Notes: generated from the letters alone by a model not told the origin. Shown: positions 6,924 through 18,408, counted from the first letter of the stretch. The stretch is DNA of 64,000 nucleotides from Ectothiorhodospiraceae bacterium (GCA_024234875.1 JACKNM010000019.1:26278-90277); one strand, 5' to 3'. A program made the numbers and translations.

Positions 6924-8588
6924 ATGTCCTCAGCCGCCCTCGCCGGCGCCTCGCGCCCTCTCGCGGACCTCGCCCACCAGGCCGTCGCCGCCGCGCGCGC
7001 CTACGAGTCGGCGGCGCGCTCGGCGGCGGCGAGCGCGGTGATGCGCGACGGGCGGGTCGACGCCGCGGCTGCCGATCGTCACCAACGGTTGGTGCACGGC
7101 CTCGCCTGGATCGCGACCACCGTGCAGGCGCTCGACTGCGCCGCGGCGTGGCTCGCGTCCGGCGGCGGGACCCGCGGCGAGGCCGGCGACCTCGCGGTCC
7201 GAATCGGCTTCGGGGAGTATCTCGGGCAGCTCGTCGGCGGTGTGCCGATGTCGCAGAACGAGGTGATCCGACCGCACGAGCTGGGGCTCGCGCAGGCTGG
7301 CGCCCGTCTCGCGGGTGACGACGCGGTGGCCTGGTTCCTCACCGAGGGGAGCACCGCCGAGACCCGTGCGGCGCTGCTCGAGCGGGTGCGCGCCGGCGAC
7401 ACCGTGGACGACGCCCTCGGCGACGAGACCCTCGACATGGTCCGCGACCAGCTCCGCGCCTTCGCCGCCGAGCGTATCCGACCGCATGCCCACGCCTGGC
7501 ACCTCGCCGACCAGCTCATCCCCGACGCGGTGGTCGAGGAGATGGCGGGGCTCGGGGTGTTCGGGGTCTGCATCGGCGCCGAGCACGGCGGGCTCGGCCT
7601 CGGCAAGCTGGCGATGTGCGTGGTGAGCGAGGAGCTGTCGCGGGCGTGGATTGCCGCCGGCTCGCTCGGCACCCGCTCCGAGATTGCCGGTGAGCTGGTC
7701 TCGAGCGGCGGCACCGAGGCGCAGAAGGCGCGCTGGCTGCCCGGCATCGCCGCCGGCACCATCTTGCCGACCGCGGTGTTCACCGAGCCGGACATCGGGT
7801 CCGATCTCGCGAGCCTGCGCACCCGCGCCGCCCGCGACGCCGGTGGCACCTGGCGGGTGCACGGCAACAAGACCTGGATCACCCACGCCGCGCGTAGCGA
7901 CCTGATGACGTTGCTGGTGCGCACCGACCCCGCGAGCACCGGGCACGACGGGCTCTCGATGCTGCTCGCGCCGAAGCCGCGCGGCACCGACGCCGAGCCG
8001 TTTCCCGCGCCCGGCATGAGCGGCGGCGAGATTCCGGTGCTCGGCTACCGCGGGATGAAGGAGTACGAGATCGCGTTCGACGGCTTCGCGGTCGAGGCCG
8101 ACGGGCTGCTCGGTGGCGTCGAGGGCCAGGGTTTTCGTCAGCTCATGCGCACCTTCGAGGGCGCCCGGGTGCAGACCGCGGCGCGCGCGGTCGGCGTCGC
8201 CTGGAACGCGTTCGACCTCGGCCTCGCCTACGCTCTCGACCGCAAGCAGTTCGGCCGGCCGATCCTCGACTTCCCCCGGGTCTCGGACAAGCTCGCGCTG
8301 ATGGTCGCCGAGACGGTGCTGGCGCGAGAGCTCACCCACTTCGCCGCCCACGAGAAGGACAAGGGCCGACGCTGCGACGTCGAGGCCGGAATGGCGAAGC
8401 TGCTGGCGGCGCGCGTCGCCTGGTCCAACGCCGACACCGCGCTGCAGATCCACGGCGGCAACGGCTACTCGCTCGAGTACGAGGTGAGCCGGGTGCTCTG
8501 CGACGCGCGTATCCTCAACATCTTCGAGGGCGCGGCGGAGATCCAGGCCCACGTCATCGGGCGCGGGCTGCTGGCGCGGCGCAACTGA
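6924..8588 (+). CDS. mcd: long acyl-CoA dehydrogenase, probable (2S)-methylsuccinyl-CoA dehydrogenase
   Basis: A 554-residue acyl-CoA dehydrogenase with an extra N-terminal helical region of about 165 residues, a layout seen in Mcd of the ethylmalonyl-CoA pathway. The PMSQNEVIRPHELG segment near residue 110 resembles Mcd. The core has GVFGVCIGAEHGGLG, then VFTEPDIGSDLASLRTRA and GNKTWITHAARSD for FAD binding, RKQFGRPILDF and QIHGGNGYS. The catalytic-Glu region is intact as NIFEGAAEIQ. In that pathway Mcd oxidises (2S)-methylsuccinyl-CoA to mesaconyl-CoA during C2 assimilation. No other gene of the pathway is in the window, so the substrate call is tentative while the family call is firm. Confidence 0.72.
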   Translation: MSSAALAGASRPLADLAHQAVAAARAYESAARSAAASAVMRDGRVDAAAADRHQRLVHGLAWIATTVQALDCAAAWLASGGGTRGEAGDLAVRIGFGEYLGQLVGGVPMSQNEVIRPHELGLAQAGARLAGDDAVAWFLTEGSTAETRAALLERVRAGDTVDDALGDETLDMVRDQLRAFAAERIRPHAHAWHLADQLIPDAVVEEMAGLGVFGVCIGAEHGGLGLGKLAMCVVSEELSRAWIAAGSLGTRSEIAGELVSSGGTEAQKARWLPGIAAGTILPTAVFTEPDIGSDLASLRTRAARDAGGTWRVHGNKTWITHAARSDLMTLLVRTDPASTGHDGLSMLLAPKPRGTDAEPFPAPGMSGGEIPVLGYRGMKEYEIAFDGFAVEADGLLGGVEGQGFRQLMRTFEGARVQTAARAVGVAWNAFDLGLAYALDRKQFGRPILDFPRVSDKLALMVAETVLARELTHFAAHEKDKGRRCDVEAGMAKLLAARVAWSNADTALQIHGGNGYSLEYEVSRVLCDARILNIFEGAAEIQAHVIGRGLLARRN

Positions 8589-8608
8589 GCACGCCCGGCC
8601 GCTGCATC

Positions 8609-9256
8609 GTGGCACCGCGACACACGAGCCCGATCCACGTCCTGCTGGTGCCCGGCGCCGACGGGCGCCCCTTCCCCGAGGATCGTGCCGAGGCCGCATC
8701 GCGTGGGGTCGTGGTCCACGAGATGACGCTGCCGGCGATCACCGGCCATCCGATCGACGCCCGTCTGCGTTACTTCGACGCGGTCGGCGCGGACATCGAG
8801 CGCCGCGTCGCCGCCATCCGCTCGGCGGCGCCGGGCGCGCAGGTGCACGCCATCGGGCGCAACCACGGCGGCAGCCTGCTCGCCCACGCCGTCGCCCGCG
8901 GCGCGCGGGTCGACGCGATGGTCCTCCCCGGCGTGATCCCGGAGCTGAGCACGTTCCGCCTGCGCAGCGAGCACCCCTCGGCCCGCGCCTTCCGCGAGGC
9001 CCTCGGGACGCCAGAGGCGGTGGCGCGGATCGCCGAGCTGCGGCCACACGACCTGACGACCTCGCTCCTCACCGTCGTCCACTGCCGCATCCTGCTCCAG
9101 GTCGGTGCCGACGACCCGTGGCTGGACGCCGCCTCGCACGCCGTCTTTCGCGTGCTTGCGGACAGCCACCAGGTCTCCTGGCACGACGACGACCACGCGA
9201 TGGTCGCGCCGGCGACCCTGGCCGAGCGCTGGGCGTTCCTCGCCGGGTCGGTCTGA
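8609..9256 (+). CDS. alpha/beta-hydrolase-like protein with altered nucleophile elbow
   Basis: A 215-residue protein with the look of an alpha/beta-hydrolase fold. A first strand is HVLLVPGADG. The nucleophile-elbow position reads GRNHGGSLLAHAVA, with Asn where Ser, Cys or Asp is expected in GxSxG. An acid-type loop (QVGADDPWLD) and a C-terminal His loop (WHDDDHAMV) are both present. If the alignment is right the protein lacks the usual nucleophile, so it may be a non-enzymatic paralogue or use the Ser three positions later. GTG 8609 is the start, 20 nt after the Mcd-type gene stop, suggesting one transcript. No specific function recognised. Confidence 0.6.
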   Translation: MAPRHTSPIHVLLVPGADGRPFPEDRAEAASRGVVVHEMTLPAITGHPIDARLRYFDAVGADIERRVAAIRSAAPGAQVHAIGRNHGGSLLAHAVARGARVDAMVLPGVIPELSTFRLRSEHPSARAFREALGTPEAVARIAELRPHDLTTSLLTVVHCRILLQVGADDPWLDAASHAVFRVLADSHQVSWHDDDHAMVAPATLAERWAFLAGSV

Positions 9257-9323
9257 TCCACGGCGGACGAGATCGAGCTGGTACCCTTCGGGGCAGCTCG
9301 ACCCACCCGATCGGAGACCCACC

Positions 9324-9668
9324 ATGCTCCCAACTCGCCATGCCGCGGCCGTGCTGGTCGCGGCCACGCTGCTCACCGGCTGCACCCAGGAGTCGCAGAA
9401 CAAGATCGGCCGCGCGATCCAGAACTGGACCGGCACCAACGGGGTGCTCGAGGTCTATGCCGGCGAGCGGCTGGTGAAGCGCTTCCTGTCCATCGACAAG
9501 CTCTCGACCGCGGCCGGGACCAGCGACGGTGGGGTGCGTCCGTATCGCTTCGGCTACGGCGTCCTCGACGAGAACCTGAACGGGACCGTGGACGCCGACG
9601 AGCGCAAGGTCTACTTCGAGATCAGCGACTACTCGACGGCCTACGTGTTCCACGCCAGCCCGCGCTGA
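9324..9668 (+). CDS. small predicted lipoprotein
   Basis: A 114-residue protein with a lipoprotein signal: basic start, hydrophobic run, and lipobox L-T-G-C with Cys at residue 20. The mature part has no family I recognise. It carries an acidic DENLNGTVDADE loop resembling an EF-hand or dockerin-type calcium loop, but only a single copy. Gln at +2 after the Cys would send it to the outer membrane by the usual rule. ATG 9324 is 67 bp after the previous stop on the same strand. Confidence 0.65.
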   Translation: MLPTRHAAAVLVAATLLTGCTQESQNKIGRAIQNWTGTNGVLEVYAGERLVKRFLSIDKLSTAAGTSDGGVRPYRFGYGVLDENLNGTVDADERKVYFEISDYSTAYVFHASPR

Positions 9669-9683
9669 CGCGCCGCGGCGGCA

Positions 9684-10634
9684 TCAGCGGCGGCCGGCTC
9701 TCTTGCCACCGGCCGTCATCGTGGCGAGTGGCCGCGGTCGTGCGAGGAGGAAGGCGAGCGCCCGCTCGACCAGACCGGCGCGGCGCGCGCAGTCGCCGAA
9801 CGAGTGGCCGCAGCCGTCGAGGGTGGCGAACTCGAACGCGGTGTCGAGGCCGGCGGTGCGCGCGGCGCTGCGCATGGCCGCCACCCAGTGCCGTCCGCGC
9901 TCCACGCGGGTGCGGCCCTGCTGGCGGTCGATGTGCCGCGATCGGTTGAATGCGCCGTCACGCCGCGTGTCGTCGGCACCCACCAACACCATCGACGGGA
10001 TGCGCAGGAATGCCTCGGGGTCGAAGCCCGAGCCCGCAATCCCGCGCGGATAGGCCACGCCCGGGTCGGGGAAGGTGTACCAGCCGGGGGCGCCGAGGAC
10101 GAGGCGGCGCACGCGCTGCGGCGTGTGCATCGCGAAGCGGTGCGCGAACTGGGCGCCGCCGGAGAAGCCGAACAGGTCGATCGCCTCGGTGTCGGCTCCG
10201 GTGCGCGCGGCGACGTCGTCGAGGATGCGAAGCAGCGCCGTCTCGGGTCGCTCGCCCGTGCCCGCTCCGAGACGTTGGAAGCCGGGAAAGCGGGTGGCGG
10301 AGTACACCGGGGCCACCACCACGACCCCTCGCGCCGCCGCGGTTTCCCCGAAACGGCTCGCGTGCTCGCGCGCGTTGCGCGAGATGCCGTGCACCGAGAC
10401 CAGCACCGGCGCGCCCGCGGCATCGGCGGACGGGAGACGCAGATAGTACGGGTAGCGCCCGGCGTCGCGGGTCGTGCACGCGATGGTCCGACCCGCGGGC
10501 AGCGGCGCCGGACCGTCGCAGCGCGCGGGGGCAGCTCCCGCCGCCGCCGTGACGACCGCCAGGAGCGTGCATCCGAGCAGCCCCCGGAGCGCGCCGCCGG
10601 CGACTCCGCGACGAGATGTTGGGCGTCCTGGCAT
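9684..10634 (-). CDS. secreted alpha/beta-hydrolase (PHB depolymerase/LpqC-like esterase)
   Basis: A 316-residue secreted hydrolase. The N-terminus has two Arg residues then a hydrophobic run (GLLGCTLLAVVTAAAGAAPA), a Sec-type or possibly Tat-type signal. The catalytic Ser lies in GFSGGAQFAHRFA, the oxyanion/HG region is SVHGISRNAREHA, an acid candidate follows VLVGADDTRRD, and the catalytic His is in DGCGHSFGDC. This order matches poly(3-hydroxybutyrate) depolymerase and LpqC-type esterases. ATG 10634 is chosen because it puts the signal peptide at the N-terminus; in-frame upstream starts exist. Substrate unknown. It faces the preceding lipoprotein gene with a 15-bp gap. Confidence 0.8.
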   Translation of the reverse strand: MPGRPTSRRGVAGGALRGLLGCTLLAVVTAAAGAAPARCDGPAPLPAGRTIACTTRDAGRYPYYLRLPSADAAGAPVLVSVHGISRNAREHASRFGETAAARGVVVVAPVYSATRFPGFQRLGAGTGERPETALLRILDDVAARTGADTEAIDLFGFSGGAQFAHRFAMHTPQRVRRLVLGAPGWYTFPDPGVAYPRGIAGSGFDPEAFLRIPSMVLVGADDTRRDGAFNRSRHIDRQQGRTRVERGRHWVAAMRSAARTAGLDTAFEFATLDGCGHSFGDCARRAGLVERALAFLLARPRPLATMTAGGKRAGRR

Positions 10635-10729
10635 CGCGCGACCCGTGGCTGGGGCGCGCATCCTACAGCGGCGCGACGTCCACCGGCACGCGCCGTGACG
10701 GTGGCCGCCCACGCTCCGGGCCAGGGCGC

Positions 10730-12328
10730 TCAGTCGTGGGCGGCCTCGCGAGCGCGTCGGCGGCGCATCGACCAGCCGACCGCGAAGCCGGCGATCAGGA
10801 GCGGTCCACCGGAGAGCGCGAGCCCTCGCAGGGACTCGAGGTCGGGCAGGCCGACCCGCCGTGCCCGGGCCCCCTCGATGCTCGCCGGCGGCTCCATCCC
10901 GGGGGCCGCATCCTCGACGATGGCGCGCAATCGTGACAGCTCCGCGTCACGTTCGGAGATTTTCGATTCCAGCTCGCGAATCGCGACGTCCAGCCGCGAG
11001 ATTCGAGCCCGCTGTGCCGCGAGCTCGAGCGACCGCGCCCGCAGCTCCGTCTCCAGCCGCCCGACCAGTGGCGCCAGCGCCACCTCTCGCGACTCGGCCA
11101 GCGCCGCGTCCGTGACCGGTCCCGCGAGGGCACTCGGTGCAGGCGCGGGCTCGAGTCTCGGTTCCGGCGGCGGTACCTCGGCGATGTCCTCGACCGGCGC
11201 GGATGGTGGGCGTGGTGCCGGCTCCACCGGCGCCCGTGCGATCGGCGCCGGTCGCCCGGTCGGGGCTGCGGTGCGCAGCGCAGGGCCGTCCTCGCCGTGC
11301 CCCGCCGTGGCTTCCCGTCGGCTGACGGTCGCGGCGGGCGGGGCGGTGGTCGCTCGATCCCGGCGCGTCTCGGTATCCGGACGCCGCTCGCTGGCTGCGA
11401 CCGGAACCTCGCCGAGCGCTCGGGCGACCGCCTCGGGCGAGGGCAGGAACTCGGCCTCCGCCCGGGCGTTCGAGCGTTCGGTGGTGGCGGTTCCGGTCCC
11501 GCTCGGCGTGTCGTGCGTGACGGTGGTATCGCCCGGTGCCGGTTGCGCGCCGTTGCGCGCGAGCGCGACCGGTGCCGCCCCGCCACGTAGCCAGGCCCGC
11601 GCCCTGGACGACGAGACCGCGGCCGCGGCGTCGACGCCAGGCACGGTGAGCGCGGCGCCGGCGCGCAGCGTCTCCACCCCGTCACCGGCGAAGGCATCGG
11701 GGTTGGCCACGAACAACGCCCAGGCCATCTGCGAGCCCGCCACCCGGGTGCCGGCGGCGATGGCGGTGCCGATCTCCCACAGGGTCTGGCCGGACCCGAC
11801 GCGCACCACCGTGCCGGGGGCGGCACCGGCCAGCGCCGGGCTCGGGGGCTGCTTCGCTGCCGGGGCCACGCTCTGGCGCCTCGGCTCGGCTGCCGGGCGC
11901 CGGGCGATGGGTGCCGACCGATCGCGCCCGAGCGCCGCGCCGCGGTAGCTCGGGGGGTCGAGCATCAGGGTGTACTCGCGGGCGACCTGCCCCGACGGGG
12001 CGCGGGCCACGATCCTGAAGCCGGCGACCGGCTCGCGAACGGGTTGATCGGTCTCGAGCCGAAGCACCAGCTCGCGCGAGATGCTCGCGTCCGGCCCGGA
12101 CTCGAGCCGCCGTAGCAGGGGCAGCGCGGGCATGCCCTCGGCCGGCTGGACGGCGATGTCGATGAGCTCGCTCGCGTCACCCTCGCTGGCGCGCAGGGTG
12201 ATGCTGGCCTCCAGGGGCTCGCCGAGGTGCGAGCTCACCGACAGCGGGCCGAGGGCGATGGCCGCGGCCGCCGCCGGCTGTAGCGCCAGAGCCGTCGCGA
12301 CGGCCAGCGCGGTGGGTCGAGTGGGCAT
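10730..12328 (-). CDS. fimV: FimV-like LysM-domain protein
   Basis: A 532-residue FimV-type protein. After a signal peptide (ALAVATALALQPAAAAA) comes the FimV N-terminal domain: GPLSVSSHLGEPLEASI, VLRLETDQPV and REYTLMLDPP. A LysM peptidoglycan-binding motif follows (RVGSGQTLWEIGTAIA), then a low-complexity Pro/Ala/Arg linker. A coiled coil (RSLELAAQRARISRLDVAIRELE) and one membrane helix near the C-terminus (GPLLIAGFAVGWSM) follow. It lacks the long acidic cytoplasmic tail with a TPR-like end found in Pseudomonas FimV, so it is a short version. FimV supports polar type IV pilus assembly and twitching; no pilus genes are nearby. ATG 12328 is used; GTG 12334 is possible. Confidence 0.85.
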   Translation of the reverse strand: MPTRPTALAVATALALQPAAAAAIALGPLSVSSHLGEPLEASITLRASEGDASELIDIAVQPAEGMPALPLLRRLESGPDASISRELVLRLETDQPVREPVAGFRIVARAPSGQVAREYTLMLDPPSYRGAALGRDRSAPIARRPAAEPRRQSVAPAAKQPPSPALAGAAPGTVVRVGSGQTLWEIGTAIAAGTRVAGSQMAWALFVANPDAFAGDGVETLRAGAALTVPGVDAAAAVSSSRARAWLRGGAAPVALARNGAQPAPGDTTVTHDTPSGTGTATTERSNARAEAEFLPSPEAVARALGEVPVAASERRPDTETRRDRATTAPPAATVSRREATAGHGEDGPALRTAAPTGRPAPIARAPVEPAPRPPSAPVEDIAEVPPPEPRLEPAPAPSALAGPVTDAALAESREVALAPLVGRLETELRARSLELAAQRARISRLDVAIRELESKISERDAELSRLRAIVEDAAPGMEPPASIEGARARRVGLPDLESLRGLALSGGPLLIAGFAVGWSMRRRRAREAAHD

Positions 12329-12457
12329 CCTCACGTGCGTACCGCTTCGTTTCCGTCCGTGTCGGGATTCCGGAGATCCCCGCGTCGAGGGGATGCCAGC
12401 ACGAACCGTGCCAGGCCTTGCCGGGCCGTGGGATCAATGAGTTGCGAGGTGATCAGT

Positions 12458-12489
12458 GTCAAGAAACCGATTCCTGGCGCGGTTTTGAC
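12458..12489. terminator. possible hairpin terminator downstream of ygiQ
   Basis: GTCAAGAAACCG is followed ten bases later by CGGTTTTGAC. They form a stem with one bulged base, 52 bp past the ygiQ stop (read on the minus strand). There is no clear T-run, so the terminator role is only suggested by place and shape. A partly similar sequence (GTCAAGAAGCCG) recurs about 50 bp further right. Confidence 0.35.
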
Positions 12490-12540
12490 GGCGATGGGAT
12501 CAGGGGGCGTCAAGAAGCCGACGCCCGGGCGCGGCGAATT

Positions 12541-14793
<2,253 letters not shown>

Positions 14794-14839
14794 TGCTACG
14801 TCCCCGGCCGCCGGGCGGCCACGGCGGGCCGCGCCTACA

Positions 14840-16507
14840 TCAGCGCGTGACGTCGCCCTGCGACGGCGGCCGCTTGACCAGGTGCCAGATGCTCGGCACC
14901 TGCTCGATCGGCACCGAGATGAGGGCCGGCTCGTCGGCGGCCAGGAAGCGCTCGAGCGCCGATTGCAGCTCCGCGCCGTCGCGCGCCTCCTCCGCCGCCA
15001 TGCCGTACGAGCGGGCCATGGCGACGAAGTCCGGGTTGGTGAGGTCGACACCGATGTGGCGGCCGCCGAAGCTCTCGGCCTGGATCGTGCGCACGTTGCC
15101 GTAGCTCGAGTTGTCGAGCACCACCGTCACCACCGGGATGCGGTGGTGCACCGCGGTGGCCAACTCCTGCACCGTGAACATGAAGCCGCCGTCACCGCAG
15201 ATCGCGACCACCTTGCGATCGGGGTTGGCGAGCTTGGCGCCGAGCGCGGCCGGCAGGCCGTAGCCGAGCGTCGCCTGGTATCCCGGACCGAGCATGGTGC
15301 GCGGGTGGTAGACCGGGAAGCTGAAACGCGTGAACGAGCCGAGCTGGGTGACGTCGGCGACCAGGATGCCGTCGCGCGGGAGCGCGGCGCGCAGCGCGCG
15401 GGCGAGCTCGGGCAGCGGGCCCAGCGCGCCGAGGTTCGCGAGCATGTCCGCCCGGGCCGCCTCGCAGTGGGCGAGGAAGGCGTCGCGCGCCGGCGCATCG
15501 CCGCCCGGCAGGGCCTCGAGGATGGCTGCGATCCCGGCGGCGGCGGTGGTCACCAGGGCGATCGTCGGGCGACGTGGCTTCATCACCTGCAGCGGGTCGG
15601 CATCGATCCGGATCACCTCGACCTCGCGCTCGCGCCCCCAGGCGAGCGCCGTCGACAGGAACCGCGTGCCGACCGCGAGCACCACGTCGACCTGCTCCCA
15701 GATCTCCTGCCCGGACAGGATGTCGTAGGACAGGGGGCTCTCGTCGGAGAGCACGCCGCGACCGTTCATCGTCGCCACCACCGGGGCGCGCAGGCGCTCG
15801 GCCAGCGCGCGGACCTCGGCCTCGGCGCCGAACGCCCCGCCGCCGACGAAGATCGCGGGGCAGCGCGCGCGGGCGAGCCGGGCCGCGGCGTCGCGGACCC
15901 GTGCCGGGTCCGGCCGCGGTGGCTCGTACGCCGGGGCGCGCACGATGGGCCCGACCGGCGCGCTGGCGGCGAAGTGGTCCGGCGCCATCTCCACGATCGC
16001 GGGCTGCTTGCGGCCGCCGTGCATCGCTCGGAAGGCATCGGCGATGAGCTGTGGCACCTCAGACGGATGATCGGCGCGCTCGGCGAACTCGACCACCCCG
16101 CGCGACATCGCGAGCTGGTCGCGCAGCTCGTGGGCGATGCCGTAGTTGAGACCGATCTGGTAGGAGGGGATCTGCCCGGTGATGCCGAGCACCGGCGTGT
16201 TGCAGGCGACCGCGGTCGACACCGCGGCCATCGCATTCAGCAGTCCCGGCCCCGGCACCACCGCGAACACCCCGGTGCGCTCGCTCGACTGCGCGTAGCC
16301 CATCGCCATGAACGCCGAGCCCTGCTCGTGGCGGGTGTGCACGAGCCGTATCTGGTTGCTCCGCGCGTGGAACGCGTCGTAGAGCGGATCGAGCTGGATC
16401 CCCGGGATGCCGAACACGGTGTCGACGCCGTGCTCGATCAGCGCCTCGACCATCGCCTGCCCGCCGGTCATGGTGCGGGTGTCCCGGCCCGTGTGCCCGT
16501 CGCTCAT
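14840..16507 (-). CDS. thiamine diphosphate-dependent enzyme, acetolactate synthase-like
   Basis: A 555-residue ThDP enzyme with the three-domain layout of acetolactate synthase, decarboxylases and related enzymes. The N-terminal PYR domain has VFGIPGIQLDPLYDAF and the catalytic Glu in HTRHEQGSAFMAMGYA. A central domain follows. The C-terminal PP domain has the ThDP/Mg motif from CGDGGFMF to VLDNSSYGNVR. The acetolactate-synthase regulatory subunit is not nearby, and several residues differ from biosynthetic IlvB, so a catabolic 2-oxoacid decarboxylase or lyase is as likely. ATG 16507 is the start. The small membrane-protein gene lies just upstream on the same strand. Confidence 0.85.
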   Translation of the reverse strand: MSDGHTGRDTRTMTGGQAMVEALIEHGVDTVFGIPGIQLDPLYDAFHARSNQIRLVHTRHEQGSAFMAMGYAQSSERTGVFAVVPGPGLLNAMAAVSTAVACNTPVLGITGQIPSYQIGLNYGIAHELRDQLAMSRGVVEFAERADHPSEVPQLIADAFRAMHGGRKQPAIVEMAPDHFAASAPVGPIVRAPAYEPPRPDPARVRDAAARLARARCPAIFVGGGAFGAEAEVRALAERLRAPVVATMNGRGVLSDESPLSYDILSGQEIWEQVDVVLAVGTRFLSTALAWGREREVEVIRIDADPLQVMKPRRPTIALVTTAAAGIAAILEALPGGDAPARDAFLAHCEAARADMLANLGALGPLPELARALRAALPRDGILVADVTQLGSFTRFSFPVYHPRTMLGPGYQATLGYGLPAALGAKLANPDRKVVAICGDGGFMFTVQELATAVHHRIPVVTVVLDNSSYGNVRTIQAESFGGRHIGVDLTNPDFVAMARSYGMAAEEARDGAELQSALERFLAADEPALISVPIEQVPSIWHLVKRPPSQGDVTR

Positions 16508-16523
16508 CGTCCCCCCCTCGTGC

Positions 16524-16751
16524 TCAGCGACCGCCTCGGGTGAGATACCCGAGGGCGACCGCGGCCACCGCGACCACCACCCCGAGTGCGGTCATCTTCA
16601 TCACCACGTCGCCGGCGGTGGCGAGCGAGATCAGCTCGAACACCGCCAGTGCCGCCACCACCGCGAGCGTGCCGATCACCACCGTGCCGATCACCTTGAG
16701 CGTGCCGGACACGCCCGACGGCAGCCGCGAATCCCCGCCCTCGCCCTTCAT
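16524..16751 (-). CDS. small two-helix membrane protein
   Basis: A 75-residue hydrophobic protein with two predicted membrane segments (GTLKVIGTVVIGTLAVVAALAVF and VVMKMTALGVVVAVAAVALGYL) and charged ends. I recognise no family. ATG 16751 starts a Lys/Gly-rich N-terminus. The stop is 16 bp before the ThDP-enzyme start on the same strand, so the two are probably transcribed together. No function is offered. Confidence 0.55.
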   Translation of the reverse strand: MKGEGGDSRLPSGVSGTLKVIGTVVIGTLAVVAALAVFELISLATAGDVVMKMTALGVVVAVAAVALGYLTRGGR

Positions 16752-16803
16752 CGCGCGTGCTCCTGCTCGGATCCGCAACGCGCCGAGTATGCACCAGGGC
16801 GGT

Positions 16804-18408
16804 TCATCGGCGCGCCCCCGCGCGATGGCGCAGGACCTGGCCGGGCACGGCTCCGGTCGCGCGCCCGTCGCGCAGCACCGCCACCCCGTTGACGATGACG
16901 TCGTCCACGCCCTCGGCCTCGCGGTGCGGGTGGTCGAAGGTGGCGCGGTCGGTGATGCGGTCGGGGTCGAGGACGACGAGATCGGCCGCCGCCCCGGCAG
17001 TCAGGATCCCGCGGTCGGCGAGTCCGAGGATGTGCGCGGGCAGCGCGGTCATCTTGCGCACCGCGTCGGCGAGCCCGAGCACCCCCTCCTCGCGCACGTA
17101 GTGGCCGAGCACGCGGGCGAAGGTGCCGTAGTGGCGCGGGTGCGGGTTGCTGTGATCGGGCTGACCCGGCAAGCCGGTGTAGAGGCCGTCGGAGCCGATC
17201 GCGACCAGCGGGTCGCGCATGATCGCGCGCACGTCGGCCTCGCTCATGTGGAAGTAGATGCCGCGAGTGGCGAGCCGGTCGGCGAGCAGCAGGTCGAGCA
17301 GCGCGTCGGCGGGTCGCTTGCCGTCGCGCTCACCGAGCGCGGCGAGGGTCAGGCCGACCACCTCGGGCCGGGTCGGGCTCATGCCGATGCGAACCTGCGA
17401 CCAGTCGTAGATCCGCATCGAGATCCTGTCGCGCGCCATGCCCTCCTCGAGGTCGTGGCGCAGGCGCTCTCGAGCGCTCGGGTCGCGCAGGCGAGCGAGG
17501 ATCTCGCCGGTCTCCCCAGCCTGCGCCCAGGGCGGCAGCCGAAACCGCAGCCCACCGCTGCTGGCGGCGTAGGGGTACTGGTCGCTATGGATGTCGAGCC
17601 CGTCGTCGCGCGCGGCGTGGATGCGTGCGAGCAGGTCCGGGGCGATGCCGTGGTGGCCCGGGTCGCTCACCTTGAGGTGCGAGATCTGGACCGCCGCGCC
17701 GGCGCGGCGCCCGATGTCGATCGCCTCGTCGATGGCCGCGGTGACACGCGCGCCCTCGTTGCGCATGTGGGTGAAGTAGCCACCGCCGTGATGCGCCGCG
17801 ACGCCGGCGAGCGCCACCACCTCGTCGGCGTCGGCGTGACCGCCCGGTGGACCGAACAGCCCGGTCGACAGGCCGAACGCACCGGCGCGCATCGCGGCGT
17901 CGACGTGCGCACGCATCCGATCGAGCTCGCCGGCCGTCGGCGCGCGCGGGGCCATGCCCATCACCGCGCAGCGCACCGCGTGATGGCCGACGAGCTGGCA
18001 CACGTTCACCCCGCACGGCGGGTGGTCGTCCAGGAACGCCCCGAGCGTCGGCCACCGGTAGTCGAGACCGCTGTCGAGGCTGGCCATGATGTCGCGGTGG
18101 GCCGCGAGCCGCGCCGGATCGAAGGGCGCGGGCGAGAGGCCGCAGTTCCCGTTCACCACCGTCGTCACCCCCTGCGTCACCTTGCCGTGGGCCTGGGGAT
18201 TCAGGGGGAGGTTGAAGTCGTCGTGGGCGTGGATGTCGATGAACCCGGGCGTGACGATCCGCCCCTCGGCGTCGATCTCGGTCGCCCCGCGTTCGCCGAC
18301 CACGCCGACCGAGGTCACCCGCCCACCACGGATGCCGATGTCGGCGCGCCGGCCCGGGGCGCCGGAGCCATCGAGGACCGTACCGTCGCGGATCACGAGG
18401 TCGAGCAC
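16804..18408 (-). CDS. D-aminoacylase / N-acyl-D-amino-acid deacylase family amidohydrolase
   Basis: A 534-residue amidohydrolase of the D-aminoacylase group, which hydrolyses N-acyl-D-amino acids and related amides. It has a VIRDGTVLDGSGAPGRRADIGI beta start, the metal-binding GFIDIHAHDDF motif, VVNGNCGLSPAP, the QISHLKVSDPGHHG region and IGSDGLYTGLPG with the catalytic Asp. The C-terminal ILTAGAAADLVVLDPDRI is typical of the family. GTG 18408 is chosen because GGAGGG lies six bases upstream and the protein begins directly with the first beta strand; the frame is open further upstream but does not look coding. Substrate not known. Confidence 0.88.
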   Translation of the reverse strand: MLDLVIRDGTVLDGSGAPGRRADIGIRGGRVTSVGVVGERGATEIDAEGRIVTPGFIDIHAHDDFNLPLNPQAHGKVTQGVTTVVNGNCGLSPAPFDPARLAAHRDIMASLDSGLDYRWPTLGAFLDDHPPCGVNVCQLVGHHAVRCAVMGMAPRAPTAGELDRMRAHVDAAMRAGAFGLSTGLFGPPGGHADADEVVALAGVAAHHGGGYFTHMRNEGARVTAAIDEAIDIGRRAGAAVQISHLKVSDPGHHGIAPDLLARIHAARDDGLDIHSDQYPYAASSGGLRFRLPPWAQAGETGEILARLRDPSARERLRHDLEEGMARDRISMRIYDWSQVRIGMSPTRPEVVGLTLAALGERDGKRPADALLDLLLADRLATRGIYFHMSEADVRAIMRDPLVAIGSDGLYTGLPGQPDHSNPHPRHYGTFARVLGHYVREEGVLGLADAVRKMTALPAHILGLADRGILTAGAAADLVVLDPDRITDRATFDHPHREAEGVDDVIVNGVAVLRDGRATGAVPGQVLRHRAGARR

